From Acidimicrobiia bacterium (GTDB taxonomy: Bacteria > Actinomycetota > Acidimicrobiia > Acidimicrobiales > Poriferisodalaceae): a stretch of DNA of 64,000 nucleotides. Position 1 is the first letter of the stretch. The number at the start of each line of letters is the position of its first letter. Below the pieces are notes generated by a model. That model made no database searches and had not been told where the DNA came from. It saw only the letters and a program-made list of their open reading frames with translations. The position numbers were made by a program, and so were the translations under genes. The DNA lies in contig JAJEBN010000109.1 of NCBI GenBank assembly GCA_022822525.1, positions 1 through 64,000 of the forward strand, written 5' to 3'. Of the stretch, positions 7,877 through 17,595 are shown piece after piece.

Positions 7877-10159
7877 CTATTGGCGGGCCATCTCAGTGCG
7901 TGCCGCGGTCTCGGCGTCGGATCGCGACGCCCCGCTGCGGTCGATCTCGACAGCATGCAGCGCACCGCTGAATGCGAACGGGGCCTCATAGCGGGGCGAC
8001 ACGGCCTGCCCGTGGTCGAAGCCCACGCTGGAGCCGATCGAGGAGATCATGCGCATCATGTAGGGAAGCTCTGCGCTCCCGCAGGGCTCGCCGTCGATGG
8101 CCAGCTCGATGACGCCCTCGGTGCGGCTCGTGCGACGGAGCCGTGCTGTCAGCACGCAATCCCCTGCGGGCACCTCAATGGCGGACTCGACGACGGTGTG
8201 CTCGCCGAACGAGTTGTAGTCCACGACGAGGCGGCCGCTCTGCACGAACACCGTCATGCCCGAGTTGGCGTTGCCGGTCGCCCACAGCACGCCCGCATCG
8301 TCGGCGCCGCGGCTCACGTGCGCGGTGAGCTCCCAGGATCGACCCGACGGCGACGCCGAAGCCGACGAGGGGATCGGCGACAGCGGCGGTCGGTAGCGGT
8401 AGCGCCGACTGGTGGGGTGCGGCGAGTGATCGTCGGGACGGGCGATGAACAGCTCGATCATCCGGTCGTCCAGCGGCAGGACGCCGTGGCGCTCGGCCTC
8501 GGACCACCACAGGCCGACCAATTCCTCCAGCTTGCCGGGATCGGCCGCTGCGAGGTCGTTGCACTCGGACCAGTCCGATGACAGCTCGTACAGCTCCCAG
8601 CGGTCGTCGTCGAAGGACTCGCCCCCGATGTGCCGTGTCACCGCTTTCCAGGTGACACCTTCTTGCTCGGCCACGAGCGCACGCGAACCGAGTTGCTCGA
8701 AGTACTGGAGCGTGTTGGCGGCCGGGGCGTCCGCGTCGGCGAGCACCGAGGCGAACGAGCTGCCGGTCACCGGAAGCTGCGCGTAGCCGCCGAACACCTC
8801 CGGCGGCGTGATGTCGAGCAGTTCGTAGATCGTGGGCACGACATCGGACACGTTCACGAATTGGTCACGACGGGTGCCTTGCTGGTCAGCGTCGATGCCG
8901 GCGGGCCAGTGCACCACCAGGGGCACATGCACCCCTCCTTCGTGGGTGTTCTGCTTGTACCACTTGAAAGGACTGTTGCCGCACTGGGCCCAGCCCCACG
9001 GGTAGTTGGTGTGCGAGTTGGGCCCGCCGATCTCGTCGAGCCTGTCCATCACGTCATCGGGATCGTCGAGGACGCCGTTGAAGTACTTCATCTCATGCAT
9101 GACGCCGAACGGCCCGCCCTCTTGTGAGGCGCCGTTGTCGGCCAGCACCATCAGGATCGTGTTGTCGAGCTGGCCCATCTGGCGCAGCCCCTCGACGAGC
9201 CGCCCGATCTGGTCGTCGGTGTGGTCGAGAAACGCAGCGAAGGCCTCCTGCAGGCGGCAGGCGAAGCGGCGATGGCTCTCTGGCAGCTCATCCCACGGCC
9301 GCACGCCAGGATTGCGGGGCGCCAGCTGGGTGCCTTCGGGGATGATCCCGTGCGCGAGTTGTCGCTCGTACCAGCGCTCGCGGACCGCGTCCCAGCCTTC
9401 GTCGAACCGTCCCCAGTATTTGTCGAGGTAGGCCTGCGGCGCCTGATGCGGCGCGTGGGTTGCGCCGAAGGGCAGGTAGGCGAAGAACGGCCGGTCGGGA
9501 CGCACGCCTGTGCTGTCGCTGATCATGCGCAGCAGCTGATCGACGAGGTCTTCGCTGAGGTGGTAGCCCTCATCGGGGCCCGCAGGCGGGTCGATGTGGT
9601 GGTTGTCGACGACGAGCTCGGGATGGAACTGGTCGGTCTCGCCTTCGAGGAAGCCGTAGAAGCGGTCGAATCCGCGTGCCAGCGGCCACTGGTCATACGG
9701 CCCGGCGGCGGAGATGTCGCCGGTCGGCGCCAGGTGCCACTTGCCGCAGCAGAATGTGGCGTAGCCCTGCGCGCCGAGCACTTCGGCCACGGTCGCGGCG
9801 TGGTTGGTGATGTGGCCGAGCTGGTGCGGGAAGCCGGTGCGGTGGTTGGACACCGAGCGCATGCCCACGGCGTGCTGGGACCGGCCGGTGAGCAGCGATG
9901 CGCGCGTCGGTGAGCACAGCGGGGTGACGTGGAAGTTGGTGAACTGCAGCCCGGCGGCTGCGAGCGAGTCGACATGGGGGGTGTCGATGTCGGAGCCGTA
10001 GCAGCCGAACTGGGCGAAGCCCGTGTCGTCGAGCAGCACAATGATGACGTTTGGCGCATCGGGTCCCGGATGCGGCGGGGATGCGAAGTGCGGTTCGGAC
10101 TCCGCGAGCGTGCGGCCGATGCGGCCTTCGAACGGGACCGGCTGGATCGGGTGTGTCAT
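7877..10159 (-). CDS. Arylsulfatase-family sulfatase (long, with C-terminal extension)
   Basis: PNVIIVLLDDTGFAQFGCYGSDIDTPHVDSLAAAGLQFTNFHVTPLCSPTRASLLTGRSQHAVG: Cys-type C-x-P-x-R sulfatase signature. Confidence 0.92.
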   Translation of the reverse strand: MTHPIQPVPFEGRIGRTLAESEPHFASPPHPGPDAPNVIIVLLDDTGFAQFGCYGSDIDTPHVDSLAAAGLQFTNFHVTPLCSPTRASLLTGRSQHAVGMRSVSNHRTGFPHQLGHITNHAATVAEVLGAQGYATFCCGKWHLAPTGDISAAGPYDQWPLARGFDRFYGFLEGETDQFHPELVVDNHHIDPPAGPDEGYHLSEDLVDQLLRMISDSTGVRPDRPFFAYLPFGATHAPHQAPQAYLDKYWGRFDEGWDAVRERWYERQLAHGIIPEGTQLAPRNPGVRPWDELPESHRRFACRLQEAFAAFLDHTDDQIGRLVEGLRQMGQLDNTILMVLADNGASQEGGPFGVMHEMKYFNGVLDDPDDVMDRLDEIGGPNSHTNYPWGWAQCGNSPFKWYKQNTHEGGVHVPLVVHWPAGIDADQQGTRRDQFVNVSDVVPTIYELLDITPPEVFGGYAQLPVTGSSFASVLADADAPAANTLQYFEQLGSRALVAEQEGVTWKAVTRHIGGESFDDDRWELYELSSDWSECNDLAAADPGKLEELVGLWWSEAERHGVLPLDDRMIELFIARPDDHSPHPTSRRYRYRPPLSPIPSSASASPSGRSWELTAHVSRGADDAGVLWATGNANSGMTVFVQSGRLVVDYNSFGEHTVVESAIEVPAGDCVLTARLRRTSRTEGVIELAIDGEPCGSAELPYMMRMISSIGSSVGFDHGQAVSPRYEAPFAFSGALHAVEIDRSGASRSDAETAARTEMARQ

Positions 10160-10208
10160 CGAATCTCCTGGGACGATGCCGTGAACGGGTTGGCGTGGCT
10201 TCGCCGGC

Positions 10209-11030
10209 TCACAGCGTGACCGTGGTGAGGTCGTCGCCGATGACGACCTCGCCGTCGAAGTGAGCTGCTGCCAGCTCGACCCATTCGGGGTACTGCTCGG
10301 GTGTGGGCGCGGGAACCATGTGGGTCAGCACCAGCCGCTTGACGCCGACCCTGGCGGCTGTCTGTGCCGCTTCGACGACGCCGGAGTGGTAGTCGAGGAT
10401 GTCACGGAACATTTCGTTGGGGCTCAGCTCGACGAGGTCTCGGCGGATGACGGTCTGCACGTAGGCGTCGGCTCCGGCGGCGAGCTGGTCGACGCCGTCG
10501 CAGGGGATGGTGTCGCCGACGATGGCCGCCGTCGCGCCGCCGTGTTCGAGGCGGTAGCCAAGCGTGGGCTTGACCGGTGCATGCTGGGTGGCCGCCGCGC
10601 TGACGTGAACGTCGTTGACGTCGAACGCCTCCGCGGGCTCGAGTTCGGTCACCTCGACCTGCGGTTCGTTGACGAGCATGTCGTGGTGCGTGATGCGGTA
10701 GCCGATGTCTGCTTCGAGCGCGCCCATCTGACGTTCGACGAACTGCGCTGTGCCCGGCGGGCCGTAGACCCGCAGCGTGGCGTTGCCCTGGCTCATGATC
10801 CAGTGGGTGGTGATCACGTCGTTGAGCGCGCAGACGTGATCGCTGTGCAGGTGGGTGATCAGCACGGCGCTGAGGAAGGCGGGCAGCGAGCCGCCGCCTG
10901 CCATGCGCATGACGACGCCGCGGCCGGCGTCGATGAGGATGTGAGTGTCGCCTGCCTTGATCAGCGTGGACGGTCCCGCCCGGTTGGCGTCAGGCAGCGG
11001 CGAGCCGGTACCGGTCAGCACGATGTCCAT
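10209..11030 (-). CDS. MBL-fold metallo-hydrolase (RNase Z/arylsulfatase-like)
   Basis: MDIVLTGTGSPLPDANRAGPSTLIKAGDTHILIDAGRGVVMRMAG...ITHLHSDHVCALNDV (HxHxDH motif). Confidence 0.85.
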   Translation of the reverse strand: MDIVLTGTGSPLPDANRAGPSTLIKAGDTHILIDAGRGVVMRMAGGGSLPAFLSAVLITHLHSDHVCALNDVITTHWIMSQGNATLRVYGPPGTAQFVERQMGALEADIGYRITHHDMLVNEPQVEVTELEPAEAFDVNDVHVSAAATQHAPVKPTLGYRLEHGGATAAIVGDTIPCDGVDQLAAGADAYVQTVIRRDLVELSPNEMFRDILDYHSGVVEAAQTAARVGVKRLVLTHMVPAPTPEQYPEWVELAAAHFDGEVVIGDDLTTVTL

Positions 11031-11240
11031 GACGCTCCCCTGACGGCCCCGCCGGTCCAACCGAACCTTCGCTTATCGGCGAATCGGCAGGAACCCTAGC
11101 ATTCTTTTGCCAGTTTTGGTGACAATACATCGCAGGAGTGCCGGCCAGAGCTGCACCCGCGTACCCGATGTCACCGGCCGGTTCGAGACCGTCGACTCCC
11201 CTGCCCCTGGGGTTGCCAATCAGTCGTGGCTTGATTCGTC

Positions 11241-11672
11241 TCAGCGACCGGGGGGCGTGTGCTCGAACGGCAGATCCTGATACAGGTACTGGGTGACGGT
11301 GATGCGCAGCACGACTCCTGCGTCGCCACGTTCCGGGAACGGCTTGCCGGTGTACTTGTGGCTGAGTGCGTCCAGAGCGGCCATGTCGGCATCGGGCTCG
11401 ACTACGCAGGTGCCACGCATCTGCAGCTCCTCATAGGGGTTGTCGATGTCGACGATCGAGATGGCGACTCGCGGATCACGCAGCACGTTCTGCGTCTTGA
11501 GCGAATCCCCGCCCGTGGCGATGACCACTGTGGAAGGGTCGACAAGGTCGATCCATACCGGATCGAGCTTGGGCGACCCGTTGGCCCGGACAGTTGCAAG
11601 GTGTGCGAAGTTCGGCCTGCGTACGAGGTTCTGGGCTTCTGCGCTCATGACCTTCGGAGTCGGCGTCGTCAT
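11241..11672 (-). CDS. Pyridoxamine 5'-phosphate oxidase-fold/F420-dependent PPOX-class protein
   Basis: LVRRPNFAHLATVRANGSPKLDPVWIDLVDPSTVVIATGGDSLKTQNVLRDPRVAISIVDIDNPYEELQMRGTCVV. Confidence 0.85.
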   Translation of the reverse strand: MTTPTPKVMSAEAQNLVRRPNFAHLATVRANGSPKLDPVWIDLVDPSTVVIATGGDSLKTQNVLRDPRVAISIVDIDNPYEELQMRGTCVVEPDADMAALDALSHKYTGKPFPERGDAGVVLRITVTQYLYQDLPFEHTPPGR

Positions 11673-11778
11673 GGGATCCCTCGCTTCGCAATCTGGCCAG
11701 CGTGCCGACGCTCACCGTAAACGTCTGAGCGATTACCCCGCGCCTGCTCGCTGAGGAATCTCTCGGTGATCCATCCAA

Positions 11779-12315
11779 CTACTCGACGATGAGCGCTGAC
11801 TCAATGCGCGCTTCGCCCAGCTGGCGACGGCCGTCGAGGAAAGCGAGCTCGACGATGAACGAGAAACCGACAAGCTCACCCCCGCCGTGCATGACGAGAT
11901 GCGCCGATGCAGCGGCAGTCCCGCCGGTGGCCAGCACGTCGTCCACGATCAGCACGCGTGCCCCAGCCGTAATGGCATCGGTGTGCATTTCCAGGCGCTC
12001 TGTGCCGTACTCCAGTTCGTAGCCGGCACCCAGCGTCGGCCGTGGCAGCTTCCCCGGCTTGCGCAGCGGCACAAACCCGGCATCCAGCCGGTCCGCTGCC
12101 ATCCCGCCAATGACGAAGCCCCGGGCCTCCGGTGCAGCCACAAGCTCAACACCCTGGCCCTCGAACGGCTCCACCAGCTCAGCCACGCACGCCGCCAAAC
12201 CGTCCGAATCCCCCAGCAAAGGCGTGATGTCCTTGAACACAACCCCCGCCCGAGGAAACCCCGGAACATCCCGTATCAACGACCGCCACACGATCGGATG
12301 GTGACGGTCAGTCAT
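11779..12315 (-). CDS. apt: Adenine phosphoribosyltransferase
   Basis: RSLIRDVPGFPRAGVVFKDITPLLGDSDGL...GFVIGGMAADRLDAGFVPLRKPGKLPRPTLGAGYELEYGTERLEMHTDAITAGARVLIVDDVLATGGT. Confidence 0.92.
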   Translation of the reverse strand: MTDRHHPIVWRSLIRDVPGFPRAGVVFKDITPLLGDSDGLAACVAELVEPFEGQGVELVAAPEARGFVIGGMAADRLDAGFVPLRKPGKLPRPTLGAGYELEYGTERLEMHTDAITAGARVLIVDDVLATGGTAAASAHLVMHGGGELVGFSFIVELAFLDGRRQLGEARIESALIVE

Positions 12316-12692
12316 TGCCGTGCTCGGTCGAGCCACCAGATGAACGACTCCGCATCGTCGAGCACAGCTGCTTGCTCGGGCAAGAACTCCGCTAGTGCGC
12401 TGACGAGGGTCTGCACGTGGTCACCGGCCCCACGAGGGAATCGGCGCGGGTGAGTGAAGAGCAAGCCCGCATGGGGTTGTCCCGAAGCGGTGCCGGACTG
12501 GTGGAGAGCGGCGAAGTCCTTGACATTCTCGGTGACAATTGCTCGTCGATCGGCGGCTGCAGCGCGCAGCAGATCGGAATCGGCAAGCCCGACGAGTTCT
12601 GATCGTTCCTTGACAGCGACCACGTCATAGCCGAGCCGGCGCAGTTCAACGGCAACTGCGGGCGCGTGCATCTCGTCCAGCAGCAGCTTCAC
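12312..12692 (-). CDS. PIN-like (DUF5615) putative toxin
   Basis: MKLLLDEMHAPAVAVELRRLGYDVVAVKE...LLRAAAADRRAIVTENVKDFAAL; overlaps the upstream gene by 4 bp. Confidence 0.75.
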   Translation of the reverse strand: MKLLLDEMHAPAVAVELRRLGYDVVAVKERSELVGLADSDLLRAAAADRRAIVTENVKDFAALHQSGTASGQPHAGLLFTHPRRFPRGAGDHVQTLVSALAEFLPEQAAVLDDAESFIWWLDRARQ

Positions 12693-13135
12693 CCTGACAG
12701 CAGGCGCCGTTCGTTTTCCCAGACCGCCAGCTCGAGATCTGCCATCTCGTCATTCTGAGCGATCTCGGCGTCGATCTCATCGGTGAATTCGGCGTAGTAC
12801 CGGCTGGCCGTCCGCACTTGGGAAGCCGCCAATCCGAGTTGGGCAGCCAGGCGATCGGCGCGTTCCTCGACGCTGCCGGTCATGTCGCGCATCGGCCCGA
12901 CGATCTCCCACACGTCAGGCCCTGCTGCCAGTCCGGCCCGGCGACCGCTCGGTCCACTACGAAAGACGATTCCCGGGTGGGCCTCCATCCGCAGACCTTC
13001 GTCGATCAGACGCTCGCCCACGGCTGAAATCGACTCAGCGCCCTGAGCGGCACGATGCTTCAGACGGTCATAAGAACCAGGTCGCCGGAAACGAATCGAC
13101 AGCACGGTCACGGTGACATTGTAGTCAGATGTCAC
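12689..13135 (-). CDS. DUF433-like putative antitoxin partner
   Basis: ORF with SISAVGERLIDEGLRMEAHPGIVFRSGPSGRRAGLAAGPDVWEIVG; immediately upstream of and overlapping the PIN-like gene; probable GTG start. Confidence 0.6.
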   Translation of the reverse strand: MTSDYNVTVTVLSIRFRRPGSYDRLKHRAAQGAESISAVGERLIDEGLRMEAHPGIVFRSGPSGRRAGLAAGPDVWEIVGPMRDMTGSVEERADRLAAQLGLAASQVRTASRYYAEFTDEIDAEIAQNDEMADLELAVWENERRLLSG

Positions 13136-13167
13136 CAAATGCCTATGCGGCGTCGCCGCAAGAGGAA

Positions 13168-13587
13168 TCAGTTGCGGACGAGGCGGAAGACGGGGATCTC
13201 GCGGCCGTGCTCGGTGGCGCTGTTCTCGTAGTCGGCGAACTGCGGCATCAGCGCTGCTTGTGCATCGAACAGCCGCCTGCGCTCGTCGCCCTCGGTGAGG
13301 TGGGCCGTGGCCTCCCAGGTGTCGGTGCCGACCTCGACAGTGACTGTCGGGTTCGCAACCAGGTTGTAGTACCAGTTCGGGTTCGTCGGGGCGCCGCCCT
13401 TGGAGGCGATGATCACGATGTCGTCGCCATCGGTGGAGTACACGAGCGGCGAGCACAGCTCGCGGCCGGACTTGGCCCCGGTCATCGTGACGAGGATCAT
13501 CGGCGCACCCTTGAGCCAGCCGCTGCAATTGCCCTCGTTCTCGCGGAACTCCTTGATCACAGGTTCGTTCATCTTCAGAAAGTCCAT
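13168..13587 (-). CDS. Deazaflavin (F420)-dependent nitroreductase (DDN family)
   Basis: GAPMILVTMTGAKSGRELCSPLVYSTDGDDIVIIASKGGAPTNPNWYYNLVANPTVTVEVG. Confidence 0.9.
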   Translation of the reverse strand: MDFLKMNEPVIKEFRENEGNCSGWLKGAPMILVTMTGAKSGRELCSPLVYSTDGDDIVIIASKGGAPTNPNWYYNLVANPTVTVEVGTDTWEATAHLTEGDERRRLFDAQAALMPQFADYENSATEHGREIPVFRLVRN

Positions 13588-13609
13588 CGAAATCTCCTGT
13601 CCGGTGAGC

Positions 13610-14497
13610 TCAGGCAGTATCGCCGTTCGAGGCGATCACGTCCTGCATCTCGCGGGCATGGCGCAGCCACAGTCCCCCGCCGTTGAACGGACGAGGATCG
13701 TAGGAACTGTGGCCGAGCAGCCGTTGCACTCGCTCGCTCTGGCCGGAGAGCTCTCCGAGGCTGAAGTCCATTGGGCTGGCTTCTTCGGGCGTCAACCAGC
13801 CCGCGACGAAGCTGACGTGGAACGCCCGCCGCCACCGGTCTGCAGTCTGGTTGGCGCCGCCGCCATGCAGCACGTACCCCGAGTACACGAGCGCGTCGCC
13901 AGGCCCGAGCTCGGCCGGCACCGACTCACACTCTTCATAGCGAGCCAACTCACTCTGGCGGTGGCTGCCCGGCACCACCCGGGTGGCGCCCAGCTCCTCG
14001 GTGACCTCTTCCAAGCCGATCATGGCGCTGACGGTGACTTCGGGCAAATCGGGCCAGGTGGCCTTGACGAACGCCCACCAGTTGTTTGCGTCGCGGTGCA
14101 GCATCTGCGCCGTCTCGCCCGGCCCGATGTACATCACCTGAGCCGTGTTCAGCCAGTACGACCCGCAGATCGGAAGAAGCACGGCATCTGCGATCTGCGC
14201 GTACAGCTCGTTGTCGAGGATGTCGAAGAATGCCGGGGTCAGCCGGGCCAAGCTCGAGAACCGGATCGTGTTGGCGCCGACAAAGCGCTTGCCGTCATCG
14301 CCGAGGCCCTGGGTGGCACCGCCCGGCTGGATGCCCTGGGCGAATTCGTCCGCGGCAGCACGCATCTGGGCGATGGTGTCAACACCGAACATGCCTTCGA
14401 CGATGACCCCGCCGTCCTCCCGCATCGCCTCGAGAATCGGCTCCAGCCCTGCTGAGGCCGGAATCCTCTGCAACGAACGAACAGCGGTCTTGCTCAT
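13610..14497 (-). CDS. Phytanoyl-CoA dioxygenase (PhyH) family protein
   Basis: DGGVIVEGMFGVDTIAQ...MLHRDANNWWAF...TRVVPGSHR...GDALVYSGYVLHGGGANQTADRWRRAFHVSFVAGWL. Confidence 0.85.
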   Translation of the reverse strand: MSKTAVRSLQRIPASAGLEPILEAMREDGGVIVEGMFGVDTIAQMRAAADEFAQGIQPGGATQGLGDDGKRFVGANTIRFSSLARLTPAFFDILDNELYAQIADAVLLPICGSYWLNTAQVMYIGPGETAQMLHRDANNWWAFVKATWPDLPEVTVSAMIGLEEVTEELGATRVVPGSHRQSELARYEECESVPAELGPGDALVYSGYVLHGGGANQTADRWRRAFHVSFVAGWLTPEEASPMDFSLGELSGQSERVQRLLGHSSYDPRPFNGGGLWLRHAREMQDVIASNGDTA

Positions 14498-14664
14498 GGC
14501 AGCACGTCTCGGCATCCGGGCCCGCCCGTCGGGCCGTCTGCCCAGAAACTACTCCCCGACCCGCCATCCAGGGAAGCCGCAGCGTTCCCTCGTGCCGGGC
14601 TTTGGCGCAGGGCGAGCGTCCAATGTTGAGGCATCGGCGGCGATGCACATTCCAGGGGGCACCG

Positions 14665-15297
14665 ATGGAACTCGTCACCGTGGATCGAGACCGGGCGGCA
14701 CAGTTCACCGGCGACGTGGTCGAGCTGGTGTACAACAGCGGTCCGCCCACCTACGACTACCAATTCGTCAGTCGAGCGGCGTTCGACCGGCTGATCGGCG
14801 ACTCGTGGCTTGCCGAGGGGACGCTGTGCGGCTACGACGAGACCACGCTCGCCATGGACGGCGATGATCTGCTGGGCATCGAGATCGGCTATGCCGGCCC
14901 CGAATTCGATCGCCGCAAGAAGATGCTTCGGCCACTGTGGCAGTCGATCATCGAGGACGGTGCCGTCACCCCCGAGCAGCTTGACGAGATCGCCCGGCGC
15001 TCCTACCTGGCCAGCTACCTCAACGCAGCGATCCCGGCCAGCGCGTACTACGTCCATGCGCTGTCGGTGCGGCCCGAGCTGCACGGCCAGGGCATCGGCG
15101 CAGCCCTCATGAAGGACGCCATCGATCGGGCCGCCGACGAGGGCTACCGGGTCGTCCATCTCGACGTGCTGTCGGACAATCCCGCCGTCAAGTTCTACGA
15201 GGCATTCGGCTTCGAAGTGCTGGCGCAGACCGTGGCGCCCGTCCCCCACAGCCACGGCGTGCCGATGGAACAGCGCATGTCGCTGGATCTGCGCTGA
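14665..15297 (+). CDS. GNAT-family N-acetyltransferase
   Basis: ASAYYVHALSVRPELHGQGIGAALMKDAIDRAADEGYRVVHLDVLSDNPAVKFYEAFGFEV. Confidence 0.85.
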   Translation: MELVTVDRDRAAQFTGDVVELVYNSGPPTYDYQFVSRAAFDRLIGDSWLAEGTLCGYDETTLAMDGDDLLGIEIGYAGPEFDRRKKMLRPLWQSIIEDGAVTPEQLDEIARRSYLASYLNAAIPASAYYVHALSVRPELHGQGIGAALMKDAIDRAADEGYRVVHLDVLSDNPAVKFYEAFGFEVLAQTVAPVPHSHGVPMEQRMSLDLR

Positions 15298-15304
15298 GCG
15301 GTGC

Positions 15305-15694
15305 CTACTCCTTGTAGGCGACGACGTCGATCTCGATGAGGGCGTCGGGGACGATGATCCCGGCGATCACGGTCGTGCTTGCCGGCGGATCGCCAGGGAA
15401 GAACTTCTTGCGAGCTGCGCTGTACGAGCCGTACTGATCGACGTCGGTGATGAATGCCTGCAGCTTGACGACATCGGCCATTTCGAAGCCCTCTTCGGCG
15501 AGCGCCATCTGGATGTAGTCGAATATCTCCTCGGCTTGGCCACCCATGTCCTTGGTGAGGTCGTTGGCGATGCAGCCCGAGACGTAGATCGACGGCCCGG
15601 CCCTCACCGCCGGCGCGAACGCCCCGGAACGGATCAGCTCGGGGACCGGGTGCGCCTCGATGAGCGCTTCTGAACGGATGACCTTGCCTGCCAT
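15305..15694 (-). CDS. RidA family protein
   Basis: FAPAVRAGPSIYVSGCIANDLTKDMGGQAEEIFDYIQMALAEEGFEMADVVKLQAFITD. Confidence 0.88.
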   Translation of the reverse strand: MAGKVIRSEALIEAHPVPELIRSGAFAPAVRAGPSIYVSGCIANDLTKDMGGQAEEIFDYIQMALAEEGFEMADVVKLQAFITDVDQYGSYSAARKKFFPGDPPASTTVIAGIIVPDALIEIDVVAYKE

Positions 15695-15778
15695 GGCCGG
15701 AGACTAACGCTGTGCTCCGGGCTCGTCAGATGGCCCGAGGCCGAGGTCACTGTGGCCGAAAATGGCAAGATCACTGCG

Positions 15779-16174
15779 ATGAGCGACTTCCCACCGGTGT
15801 TCGGGGACTTCAAGCGGGCCATGTTCCGCTGCGACGCCGAGGCGCTGGCACACACCGTCACCGACGACTTCGTGTGGGAGCTGCACGCCGGAGCATCACC
15901 GGACGAGCCTGCTGGACGGGTGCTGCGGGGCCCAGACGAGATGGCAGCAGAGTTCCGCCGCCGCAAGCTCGAATGGTCCGATGTCCGCTATGACGACGTC
16001 GAAGAGCGCATGGCCGGCGACGACCTCATTGTGCAGACCTTCGTGGTGTCCGGCACTGACTCACGGGGCGAGACGTTCCGCTCCCACGCCGTGGATCTCT
16101 ACCCGCTGCGAGACGGCCGAGTAGCAGCCAAGCGCACCTACTGGAAGATCGACGGGCCCGGCCCCGCACTCTGA
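15779..16174 (+). CDS. Nuclear transport factor 2-like/SnoaL-like protein
   Basis: MSDFPPVFGDFKRAMFRCDAEALAHTVTDDFVWELHAG...LDGRVAAKRTYWKIDGP-type layout. Confidence 0.65.
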   Translation: MSDFPPVFGDFKRAMFRCDAEALAHTVTDDFVWELHAGASPDEPAGRVLRGPDEMAAEFRRRKLEWSDVRYDDVEERMAGDDLIVQTFVVSGTDSRGETFRSHAVDLYPLRDGRVAAKRTYWKIDGPGPAL

Positions 16175-16271
16175 TCCGGGCCCCGTCGCGGCGGCGCCGG
16201 CGGATGCCAACTCCCGCCTCCCGCTCCCCCACAGATCCCGATCGCCGACGTCCGGCCGACGTCACGAAGAC

Positions 16272-17585
16272 TCACTCAGGCGGCGGGCCGTCGGCGACGA
16301 CCGATGCAGCCACCAGGCGCTCGACGCTGTCGGGATCGAGGCCCAGCTCGGCGAGCATCTCACGGGTGTGTTCGCCGTACTGCGGGGATGCCCCCAGCAC
16401 GGGATTGCCGGCCCCGCTGAAGCGCAACGGCATCCCCGATGTCGTGTAGCGCCCGAACGCCGGGTGCTTGAGATCGACCACGTAGTCGTTCGCCCGGATC
16501 TGATCGTCTTCCAGTGCCTCATGGGGCAGGTGATACGGACCGCAGGGGAAGTCGACTGCCCGCAGCGCCTCAAGCCATTCCGCGGTGGTACGCGTCCTGA
16601 ACACGCGCTCCGCTTCGGCCACGATCTCATCGAACTCATCGGTGTGCGGCGCTCGTAGATCCACGTCCGCCAAACCGGTGACTTCGTGGAACTTCTGGCG
16701 CAGCGCCGGGCTCAGGCCTGCGACGCTGATCATGCCGTCGGCGGTCATGTAGGTCCGGAAGTAGATCCGGAATGCGCCCGCGCCGGGAATGATCCGCTGC
16801 TCGTACATACGCCGCTGATCCACGAAGCCCATGCCGGCAGAACGCGCCGCAGCGAGATCCTGCTTCAGCTCGGCGAGCACCTCCTCATCGCTCTCGAAGC
16901 CGCCGATCATCGGCGTGGCCAGCGACATCGCCGTGCCCAGCAGCGAGCTGTCGACACGCTGGCCCTTGCCGGTTAGGTCACGGTGCCGCAGCGCCGCGAC
17001 CACCCCCAGGGCCGAGATCATGCCGGTGCCGAAGTCGTTCACCGCCGGTCTCGTGCTCGTCGGCACACCCTGCTCGGCCCGGTTCATGATGAAACCGGCG
17101 CCGCTGCGTGCCTGCACCAACACGTCATAGCCGCCGAGGTGCGAATCGACACCCTCGGGCCCGAACGCGGTGTGTGCGAGGTACACGAGACGCGGGTTGA
17201 CCTCGAGCGCATGATCGGGGTCGATGCCGTAACGCTCGAGATCGCCCTGCTTGAAGGCCACCAGTGCCACGTCGGCCCACGCGAAGAGCCCGTCGACGAC
17301 TTCGGCTGCATCCCGATGGCTCAGGTCCAGCACCATCGCCCGCTTGCCGGGATTGATCAGCGCGTAGGCCTTCGCCTCCATCGGTGCCAGCGAGGCCAGC
17401 GATCGCATCGCATCGCCGCCGGGCGGTTCGACCTTGACGACGTCGGCACCCATGCCGGCCAGCAGACGGCCGCAGTGCGGGATCGCCGCGTTCTGCGCGA
17501 ACTCCACCACCTTGATGCCTGCCAGGATGCCCTGCGCGGATTCGTGGCCCGCCGGCTCGTCAGCAGTGTCCATCAGCTCGCTCAT
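16272..17585 (-). CDS. CaiB/BaiF (family III) CoA-transferase
   Basis: ILAGIKVVEFAQNAAIPHCGRLLAGMGADVVKVEPPGGDAMRS...GPEGVDSHLGGYDVLVQARSGAGFIMNR. Confidence 0.9.
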   Translation of the reverse strand: MSELMDTADEPAGHESAQGILAGIKVVEFAQNAAIPHCGRLLAGMGADVVKVEPPGGDAMRSLASLAPMEAKAYALINPGKRAMVLDLSHRDAAEVVDGLFAWADVALVAFKQGDLERYGIDPDHALEVNPRLVYLAHTAFGPEGVDSHLGGYDVLVQARSGAGFIMNRAEQGVPTSTRPAVNDFGTGMISALGVVAALRHRDLTGKGQRVDSSLLGTAMSLATPMIGGFESDEEVLAELKQDLAAARSAGMGFVDQRRMYEQRIIPGAGAFRIYFRTYMTADGMISVAGLSPALRQKFHEVTGLADVDLRAPHTDEFDEIVAEAERVFRTRTTAEWLEALRAVDFPCGPYHLPHEALEDDQIRANDYVVDLKHPAFGRYTTSGMPLRFSGAGNPVLGASPQYGEHTREMLAELGLDPDSVERLVAASVVADGPPPE

Positions 17586-17595
17586 CTCATGTCCT

